A stretch of 64,000 nt of DNA from Kaistia algarum (GTDB lineage Bacteria; Pseudomonadota; Alphaproteobacteria; Rhizobiales; Kaistiaceae): positions 248,001 through 312,000 of the forward strand of contig NZ_JAPKNJ010000001.1 in assembly GCF_026343945.1 (NCBI RefSeq). The letters run 5' to 3'. Position 1 is the first letter of the stretch. Each line of letters starts with the position of its first letter. This document shows, one piece after another, positions 58,274-64,000 of the stretch. The position numbers and the translations under genes are program-made. The notes beneath the pieces were generated by a model that did not search any database, had not been told where the DNA came from, and worked only from the letters and a program-made list of their open reading frames with translations.

Positions 58274-59692
58274 ATGAACGATAGGAACAACGCCGCAGAG
58301 GCGGCGACGACAGCGGACGCCTGGCGGCAACTCGTCGACAAGGGCCTTCGCGGTCGTCCCTTCTCCGATCTCGTCACGAGGGCGGCGGAAGGGTTTTCCA
58401 TACAGCCGCTCGCGCTGCCCGCCGCACCACTCCCCGTTCACGGACGTGCCGCGCTACCTTGGCAACGACTTCAACGCCTGGACCATCCCGATGCCGACCG
58501 AGCCGGTGCTCATGCCGTCGCGGCGTTGAATGCCGGCGCCAGCGGACTGGCGCTCGTGATGGGCTCGGCTCCATCGGCACGCGGCTTCGGCCTGACGCCG
58601 GACGATCTCGGCCACATTCTGCGCGATGTCGTGATCGATGCCTGCCCGATCCGGATCGAAGCCGGTGCCGACGCGCCCGATGTGGCGGCGGTGTTCGCGA
58701 CGGTTGCGGCGGGGCGTCGGATCGACCCGGCGCTGGTCGACGTCGCCTTCGGTATCGACCCGCTCGCGGCCATGGCCGCGACCGGTATGGGACGCACCGG
58801 CTGGCCACGGCGGCGAGCCCATATCGCCGCTTGTGTATCCAAACTCGCGGCGCAGGGCTATCGCGGCCCGTTCCTGACGGGGGATGGCCGACGCGCGCAT
58901 GAGGCCGGCGCCGATGCCGCCAGCGAGCTCGCCTTCGTGCTGGCGTCGACCGTTGCCTATTGGCGGATGCTGGACGAGGCCGGCCTCGATCCCGACAGGA
59001 TCGCCGGTGCGGTCGATACCGTGCTGGCGGCCGACAGCGATCAGTTTCTCACCATCGCCAAATTCCGGGCCGTGCGGCTGCTGATCCGTCGCCTCCGCCG
59101 CGCGTCCGCCTTCCCCGAGGCGCCGATCCGTGTCCATGGCGAGACGAGTTTTCGCATGACGACGCGGCTCGACGCCCATTCCAACCTCATCCGCGCCGCG
59201 ATCGCCGCTTTCGCGGCCGGCGTCGGCGGTGTCGATTCGATGGCGGTGCTGCCTTTCACGGCCCCGTTCGGCCTCGCGGGCGACACGGCAAGGCGGTTGG
59301 CACTCGACACGCAATCGGTCCTGATCGAGGAGGCCAACCTCTTCCGCGTCGCCGATCCGTCGGCCGGATCGGGCTCGATCGAGGCGATGACCCTCGACCT
59401 TGCCGAGGCGGCCTGGCGGCGGTTCCAGACGATAGAGCGCGAAGGCGGGCTTGCGGCCTCGCTGGCCGCCGGCCTCGTGCAGCAGCGGATCGGCGCCGAG
59501 CGCGCCAACTGGCAGGCGGCCGTGGCCGAGGGTTCGGTCGCCATTGTCGGCACCACGCTCTTCCGCGCGACGCTGCCCTCGCCAATCGATATCGAGGCGC
59601 CCTGCCCCGCACCGGTCACAACCGCGGCGACGGAGTTCGAGCCGCTGCCTTCAGTACGCACCAGCGAGACAGCCGAAGGCGAGGCGGCATGA
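58274..59692 (+). CDS. mutA: Methylmalonyl-CoA mutase small (beta) subunit
   Basis: The 472-aa protein has the mutase barrel without a functional cobalamin domain, as usual for the small subunit: '[32 protein letters not shown]', '[88 protein letters not shown]'. It pairs with the large subunit to turn (R)-methylmalonyl-CoA into succinyl-CoA in propionate breakdown. Its stop overlaps the large subunit ATG by 4 bp. ATG 58274 is used. Confidence 0.94.
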   Translation: MNDRNNAAEAATTADAWRQLVDKGLRGRPFSDLVTRAAEGFSIQPLALPAAPLPVHGRAALPWQRLQRLDHPDADRAGAHAVAALNAGASGLALVMGSAPSARGFGLTPDDLGHILRDVVIDACPIRIEAGADAPDVAAVFATVAAGRRIDPALVDVAFGIDPLAAMAATGMGRTGWPRRRAHIAACVSKLAAQGYRGPFLTGDGRRAHEAGADAASELAFVLASTVAYWRMLDEAGLDPDRIAGAVDTVLAADSDQFLTIAKFRAVRLLIRRLRRASAFPEAPIRVHGETSFRMTTRLDAHSNLIRAAIAAFAAGVGGVDSMAVLPFTAPFGLAGDTARRLALDTQSVLIEEANLFRVADPSAGSGSIEAMTLDLAEAAWRRFQTIEREGGLAASLAAGLVQQRIGAERANWQAAVAEGSVAIVGTTLFRATLPSPIDIEAPCPAPVTTAATEFEPLPSVRTSETAEGEAA

Positions 59693-61842
59693 CCCGCATC
59701 CCCGACTTCACATCCATCCCCTTCGCCGTCGAGCCTTCCGAGCCCGCCTGCGAGAGCGGCCCTTGGCTGACGGCCGAAGGCCTCGAGATCCGCGGCAGCT
59801 ACACATCGGCCGACCGTGACGACCTCGATTTCGTCGCCAGCTATCCAGGCCTGCCGCCTTTCGTACGCGGTCCCTACCCGACCATGTATGTCCAGCAGCC
59901 CTGGACGATCCGGCAATATGCGGGCTTTTCGACGGCGGAAGAATCGAACGCCTTCTACCGGCGCAACCTCGCCGCCGGTCAGATGGGGCTTTCCATTGCC
60001 TTCGACCTCGCCACGCATCGCGGCTATGACAGCGATCATCCGCGCGTCGCCGGCGATGTCGGCATGGCAGGCGTGGCGATCGATTCCATCCTCGACATGC
60101 GCCAGCTCTTCGACGGCATCCCGCTCGACAAGATGAGCGTGTCGATGACGATGAACGGCGCCGTACTTCCGATCCTCGCGCTCTATATCGTCGCCGCCGA
60201 GGAACAGGGCGTCGCGCCCGAACAGCTTTCCGGGACCATCCAGAACGACATCCTCAAGGAGTTCATGGTCCGCAACACCTATATCTATCCGCCCGAGCCC
60301 TCGATGCGGATCGTCGCGGACATCTTCGCCTTCACCTCGGCGCATATGCCGAAATTCAACTCGATCTCCGTCTCCGGCTATCACATGCAGGAAGCCGGCG
60401 CCTCGGCCGATCTAGAGCTCGCCTATACGCTTGCCGACGGGCTCGACTACATCCGCGCGGGCCTCGCCGCCGGGCTCGACGTCGACGCCTTCGCCCCGCG
60501 CATCTCGTTCTTCTGGGCAGTCGGCATGAACTTCTTCATGGAGGTCGCCAAGCTCCGCGCCGGGCGGCTGCTCTGGTCGAAGCTGGTCGCGGACAAGTTC
60601 GCGCCCAAGAGCGACAAGTCGCTGTCTCTGCGCACCCATTGTCAGACCTCAGGCTGGTCGCTGACGGCGCAGGGCGTCTACAACAATGTCGTCCGCACGA
60701 CGATCGAAGCGATGGCGGCGACGCAGGGCGGGACGCAGTCGCTGCATACCAATGCCTTTGACGAGGCGCTGGCTCTACCGACGGATTTTTCCGCCCGTAT
60801 CGCCCGCAACACGCAACTCATCCTGCAGCAGGAAAGCGGCACGACGCACTTCATCGACCCGTGGGGCGGCTCCTGCTTCGTCGAGCGCCTCACCGCCGAC
60901 CTTGCCGAACGGGCGCTATCCCATATCGAGGAAGTCGAGACACTGGGCGGTATGGCCAAGGCGATCGAGGCGGGCATTCCGAAGCTTCGCATCGAGGCGG
61001 CGGCTGCCCGCACGCAGGCCTGGATCGATTCCGGCCGCCAGACCGTCGTCGGCGTCAATCGCTATCGCGCGAGCGACGAGGCACCCATCGAGGTGCTGAA
61101 GATCGACAATTCCGCCGTCCGCGCCGCGCAGATCGCCAAGCTGGCGCAACTCCGCGCCGAGCGCGACGAGGCGGCGGTACAAGCCGCGCTCACCGCGCTA
61201 ACGGAAGGCGCGCGGAGCGACGCCAATCTGCTGGCGTTGGCGGTCGACTGCGCCCGCTCGAAAGCGACCGTCGGCGAGATGAGTGCGGCGCTGGAACAGG
61301 CGTTCGGCCGGCATCATGCCAAGGTCGAGGCGGTGCGTGGGGTGTACGCGAGCGAGAGCGGCGGCTCCGATGCGATCACGCGGCTCAGGCAGATGACCGA
61401 GGCGTTCGCGGACAATGAGGGACGGCGGCCGAAGATCCTCGTCGCCAAGATGGGCCAGGATGGCCATGACCGCGGACAGAAGGTCGTGTCTTCCGCGCTT
61501 GGCGACCTCGGCTTCGATGTCGAGATCGGCGAACTGTTCCAGACGCCGGGCGAGGCGGCGCGCGAGGCGATCGAGCGAAACGTCCATATCGTCGGTGTCT
61601 CGTCGCTGGCGGCTGGACATTTGACGCTGGTGCCGGCTCTGCGCGATGCGCTTGAGGCGGCGGGCCGGAGTGACATCATGATCGTCGTCGGCGGCGTCAT
61701 CCCACCCCAGGATTTCGATGCCCTGCGCGAGGCCGGTGCCGAAGCCATATTCCCGCCCGGGACCGTGATCCCGGATGCAGCGGAACAACTAGTCGAGGCG
61801 TTGAACCGGCGGCTCGGCTTCGCGCAGAAGGCGGTCGGCTGA
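59689..61842 (+). CDS. scpA: Methylmalonyl-CoA mutase large (alpha) subunit
   Basis: The 717-aa catalytic subunit has substrate-barrel motifs '[44 protein letters not shown]', '[25 protein letters not shown]', '[12 protein letters not shown]'-like '[25 protein letters not shown]' and '[24 protein letters not shown]'. The C-terminal B12-binding domain has '[37 protein letters not shown]' (D-x-H-x-x-G), 'SSLAAGH' and 'VVGGVIPP'. The length and motifs are normal. No accessory GTPase (MeaB) or epimerase gene is visible nearby. Confidence 0.96.
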   Translation: MTRIPDFTSIPFAVEPSEPACESGPWLTAEGLEIRGSYTSADRDDLDFVASYPGLPPFVRGPYPTMYVQQPWTIRQYAGFSTAEESNAFYRRNLAAGQMGLSIAFDLATHRGYDSDHPRVAGDVGMAGVAIDSILDMRQLFDGIPLDKMSVSMTMNGAVLPILALYIVAAEEQGVAPEQLSGTIQNDILKEFMVRNTYIYPPEPSMRIVADIFAFTSAHMPKFNSISVSGYHMQEAGASADLELAYTLADGLDYIRAGLAAGLDVDAFAPRISFFWAVGMNFFMEVAKLRAGRLLWSKLVADKFAPKSDKSLSLRTHCQTSGWSLTAQGVYNNVVRTTIEAMAATQGGTQSLHTNAFDEALALPTDFSARIARNTQLILQQESGTTHFIDPWGGSCFVERLTADLAERALSHIEEVETLGGMAKAIEAGIPKLRIEAAAARTQAWIDSGRQTVVGVNRYRASDEAPIEVLKIDNSAVRAAQIAKLAQLRAERDEAAVQAALTALTEGARSDANLLALAVDCARSKATVGEMSAALEQAFGRHHAKVEAVRGVYASESGGSDAITRLRQMTEAFADNEGRRPKILVAKMGQDGHDRGQKVVSSALGDLGFDVEIGELFQTPGEAAREAIERNVHIVGVSSLAAGHLTLVPALRDALEAAGRSDIMIVVGGVIPPQDFDALREAGAEAIFPPGTVIPDAAEQLVEALNRRLGFAQKAVG

Positions 61843-61953
61843 GGCTTCTTCGTTGGAGAGGACGCCGCCCCGGCAAATCGGGGGCGGGACCGGGACGGCG
61901 CCGCCGCGACGAGGTCCGATGCACCTCGTGCGACTGAGACCTCTCGCGAATAC

Positions 61954-61980
61954 GGAGCGGCCGTTCTTTCGGGCCGCTCC
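61954..61980. terminator. Hairpin between the convergent scpA and fasciclin genes
   Basis: GGAGCGGCC (61954-61962) and GGCCGCTCC (61972-61980) form a 9-bp stem around a 9-base loop, between stops of converging genes. On the plus strand no T-run follows, so it is a candidate for bidirectional termination without certainty. Confidence 0.5.
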
Positions 61981-62001
61981 CTCCGCGTCAGGCCAATGGG
62001 A

Positions 62002-62598
62002 TCAGCCCGGCAGCAGAACCGTGTCGACCACGTGGATCACGCCGTTCGACTGATTGACGTCGGCGATCGTGACCTTCGCCTTGTTGCCAGCGGCGTCGGT
62101 GACGATCACGTCCTTGCCGTCGAGCGAGAACTTCAGAACGGCTCCGTTGACGGTCTTGACCTCGGCGGTTCCGCCGCCCTTCTGGATCGCGTCGATAACG
62201 TCCTTGGCGGCGAGTTTGCCGGGGACGACGTGATAGGTCAGGATCGCGACGAGCTTCGCCTTGTTCTCGGGCATCACCAGCGTCTCGACCGTGCCGGCCG
62301 GGAGCTTGGCGAAGGCTTCATTGGTCGGCGCGAACACGGTGAACGGCCCGGGACCGGACAGCGTTTCGACCAGTCCGGCGGCCTTCACGGCGGCGACAAG
62401 CGTCGTGTGGTCCTTCGAATTGACCGCGTTCTCGATGATGTTCTTCGAGGGATACATCGCGGCGCCGCCGACCATGACGGTGTCTTCGGCGAAGGCTGCG
62501 GGGGCGGTAAAGGCAGCGCCGCTTGCAAGCACGCTTGCAAGCGCGAGGGCGCGAGAAACCCTGGCGATGGACGAGATCTTGGCGTTTGTCGGGATCAT
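62002..62598 (-). CDS. Secreted fasciclin domain protein (first of a tandem pair)
   Basis: The 198-aa protein has a long signal peptide (cleavage near 'AAFA-EDTVMVGG', residue 37) and one FAS1 domain: 'NIIENAVNSKDHTTLVAAVKAAGLVETLSGPGPFTVFAPTNEAFAKLPAGTVETLVMPENKAKLVAILTYHVVPGKL', ending 'ADVNQSNGVIHVVDTVLLPG'. The H1 and YH motifs are intact. Such proteins mediate adhesion in the envelope. A close paralogue lies 80 bp upstream in the same direction, clearly a duplication. Confidence 0.95.
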   Translation of the reverse strand: MIPTNAKISSIARVSRALALASVLASGAAFTAPAAFAEDTVMVGGAAMYPSKNIIENAVNSKDHTTLVAAVKAAGLVETLSGPGPFTVFAPTNEAFAKLPAGTVETLVMPENKAKLVAILTYHVVPGKLAAKDVIDAIQKGGGTAEVKTVNGAVLKFSLDGKDVIVTDAAGNKAKVTIADVNQSNGVIHVVDTVLLPG

Positions 62599-62678
62599 GG
62601 TGGTCTCCGTTGCGGTCTGTTCATCCTGGGGGAAAGAAGCGCGCCGGCGGGAGGAGAGCCGGCGCGCCGCGGGGCCGT

Positions 62679-63251
62679 TTAGCCCGGGAGGAGAACGGTG
62701 TTGATGACGTGGATCACGCCGTTCGACTGTTCGACATTGGGGATCGTGACCTTGGCCGTGTCGCCCTTGGCGTCCATGATCAGGACCGACTTGCCTTTGC
62801 GCATGAAGGTCAGGGACTCACCGTTGACGGTCTTGAACTCGGCCTTGCCGCCGCCCTTCTTGATCGCGGCGACGATGTCAGCAGCGGAAACATGACCCGG
62901 CAGCACGTGGTAGGTCAGGATCGCGGTCAGGGTCTTCTTGTTCTCCGGCTTGACCAGCATCTCGACCGTGCCCTTGGGCAGCTTGGCGAAGGCGGCGTTG
63001 GTCGGAGCAAATACGGTGAACGGCCCGGGACCGGACAGGGTCTCGACCAGGCCGGCTGCCTTCACGGCGGCGACGAGCGTCGTATGATCCTTCGAGTTGA
63101 CGGCGTTCTCGACGATGTTCTTCGACGGATACATCGGCGCGCCACCGACCATCACGGTCTTGGCGAAGGACGGGCTCGACACGGCGACGGTGCCCGTGAT
63201 GGCGATGGCAGCGATGGCAGCGGCCCGCATAGCGTTCGAAAAGACATGCAT
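62679..63251 (-). CDS. Secreted fasciclin domain protein (second of a tandem pair)
   Basis: The 190-aa protein has a signal peptide ('AMRAAAIAAIAITGTVAVSSPSFA', cleavage near residue 30) and one FAS1 domain nearly identical in its first half to the neighbour's ('NAVNSKDHTTLVAAVKAAGLVETLSGPGPFTVFAPTN'). It differs in the second half ('HVLPGHVSAADIVAAIKKGGGKAEFKTVNGESLTFMRKGKS'). Both keep the terminal 'SNGVIHVI.TVLLPG'. This is probably the upstream gene of the pair's operon; its promoter must lie in the 362 bp before 63251. Confidence 0.95.
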   Translation of the reverse strand: MHVFSNAMRAAAIAAIAITGTVAVSSPSFAKTVMVGGAPMYPSKNIVENAVNSKDHTTLVAAVKAAGLVETLSGPGPFTVFAPTNAAFAKLPKGTVEMLVKPENKKTLTAILTYHVLPGHVSAADIVAAIKKGGGKAEFKTVNGESLTFMRKGKSVLIMDAKGDTAKVTIPNVEQSNGVIHVINTVLLPG

Positions 63252-63613
63252 GTTCGTTATCTCCCGATCTTCGATCGGCGATTCAATAGATCGCGATCTG
63301 TTGCCCGTTTCTCAGACGATCCGGAGGCAAAGCTGCCCCGGCATCGATCCAACAAGGTCGACATCAATCCCACTAACGTGAAGGATGCCTCCCGCTATAT
63401 TTGGACCGACATTTTCGTTGCTCTGATTTTGTCGGTCACATGAGCTTATACGGAAGCTTTTCCTATCTGGTTTCGGTCCGCACCGCCCGGATCGATCACG
63501 AACGCGTGATCCTGTTCGGAGCAATTCGTTCTGAGGGAGGACCGCGACGTAGGATGACTTTGCTTGCGCGGCGAAATTCACGGACCTATGGTCCGCAACC
63601 TGCGGAGCTTTTC
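63252..63613. other. 362-bp gap between fasciclin and aminotransferase genes
   Basis: The region contains moderately AT-rich DNA around 63370-63480 that should hold the divergent promoters of the fasciclin pair and the aminotransferase. No gene or clear operator is seen. Minus-strand frames here have no coding features. Confidence 0.4.
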
Positions 63614-64000
63614 ATGAAGACGACCAATCCCGTCTATACGGGCCTGCCGACGACGATTTTCGAGGTTATGTCGCGCCTTGCGATCGAGCATGGCTCGATC
63701 AATCTCGGGCAGGGTTTTCCCGACGTCGATGGACCGGAGGATCTTCGCCGCCTCGCGGCCGATGCCCTCATCGCCGGACCCAATCAATATCCCCCGATGA
63801 TGGGACTGCCCGAACTGAGGCAGGCCGTGGCCGAGGCCGATCGGCGCTTCTATGGACTGGAGCTCGATTGGAAGCGCGAGATCCTCGTTACCTCCGGCGC
63901 GACCGAGGCTCTCTCCGACATCATCACGGCGCTGATCGAGCCCGGCGACGAGATCGTGCTGATCGAGCCGCTTTATGACTGCTATCTGCCGCTGGTGCGC
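63614..64000 (+). CDS. Class I/II PLP-dependent aminotransferase, N-terminal part
   Basis: The frame starts at ATG 63614 (GGAG 8 bases upstream) and is cut by the window end after 129 residues. 'TIFEVMSRLAIEHGSINLGQGFPDVDGPEDLRRLAADAL', 'NQYPPMMGLPELRQAVAEADRRFYGLELDWKREILVTSGATEALSDIITALIEPGDEIVLIEPLYDCYLPLV' matches the class I fold, nearest to methionine/kynurenine-type aminotransferases. The PLP lysine would lie beyond the window. The substrate cannot be decided. Confidence 0.92.
   Translation, partial: MKTTNPVYTGLPTTIFEVMSRLAIEHGSINLGQGFPDVDGPEDLRRLAADALIAGPNQYPPMMGLPELRQAVAEADRRFYGLELDWKREILVTSGATEALSDIITALIEPGDEIVLIEPLYDCYLPLVR

Noticed and set aside
63312-63581. An 89-codon minus-strand frame before the aminotransferase
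   Set aside because: No coding signal and it lies in the divergent promoter region.
1-64000. CRISPR arrays, tRNA or rRNA genes
   Set aside because: No regularly spaced repeats and no tRNA or rRNA sequence patterns were noticed on either strand; no dedicated search could be run.

Overview
The window is high-GC chromosomal DNA of an alphaproteobacterium, most likely a member of the Hyphomicrobiales (Rhizobiales). The evidence is a Rhodobacter-type gene transfer agent (GTA) head cluster, a MucR/Ros zinc-finger regulator, DUF1491, DUF2336, DUF5330 and DUF6456 proteins, a DivJ/PleC-like sensor kinase, a split methylmalonyl-CoA mutase, and extensive ATGA-type gene overlaps. The genus cannot be fixed from the sequence alone.

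Layout. (1) 1-8.1 kb: the left-reading head and connector part of a GTA cluster: small terminase-like gp1, large terminase, portal, prohead protease, capsid, two connectors, an HK97 gp10-like protein, tail terminator and the start of the major tail protein. A GNAT gene sits inside it on the opposite strand. Six related palindromic elements of about 110-145 bp lie in its gaps, one of them inside a coding sequence. (2) 8.4-11.5 kb: accessory patch with an AbiEii-like nucleotidyltransferase and small partner, tandem small lipoprotein genes (one broken), a REP-like repeat, and higBA with twin operators. (3) 11.5-19.5 kb: lipoprotein, MarR plus NAD(P)H oxidoreductase, old yellow enzyme, two aldo/keto reductases, an MFS transporter, a dirigent-like secreted protein, a frameshifted PIN gene and a HicB remnant. 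(4) 19.7-32.4 kb: core genes, including a PBP1a-type synthase, a class C serine hydrolase, a DUF1214/DUF1254 pair, DUF2336, a sensor kinase with a peptidoglycan-binding protein and DUF1491, sufE, DUF6456 and a DnaA-domain-IV-like protein.

(5) 32.46-36.53 kb: the most interesting part. A DDNK transposase of the IS1595 family and five unrecognised or poorly characterised passenger genes lie between two inverted copies of the same ~25-bp sequence. A 16-bp sequence is directly repeated at the outer edges. I read it as a cargo-carrying IS1595-type transposon of about 4.03 kb, inserted 36 bp upstream of the DnaA-like gene. The passengers form two overlapping gene groups: one with a DUF1828/DUF1829-like protein and a 52-aa protein, the other a 298-aa soluble protein plus a four-helix membrane protein encoded in AT-rich DNA. 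They look like toxin/antitoxin or phage-defence modules, but that is inference.

(6) 36.6-45.4 kb: a secreted protein, mucR with an intrinsic terminator, and a ten-gene Mrp/Mbh-like cation/H+ antiporter operon with three subunit-D-like genes and no MrpA fusion. (7) 45.8-55.2 kb: oligopeptidase B, a small secreted protein, a TetR regulator with two matching operators, a HAD phosphatase, Fe/Mn superoxide dismutase, cytochrome c' with a diheme cytochrome, a LOG-family protein and an M20 peptidase. (8) 55.3-64 kb: vapBC with its operator palindrome, a HerA-like ATPase, a DUF4332 protein, the two methylmalonyl-CoA mutase subunits, two tandem fasciclin proteins and the start of an aminotransferase cut by the window end. 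I saw no rRNA, tRNA or CRISPR array.
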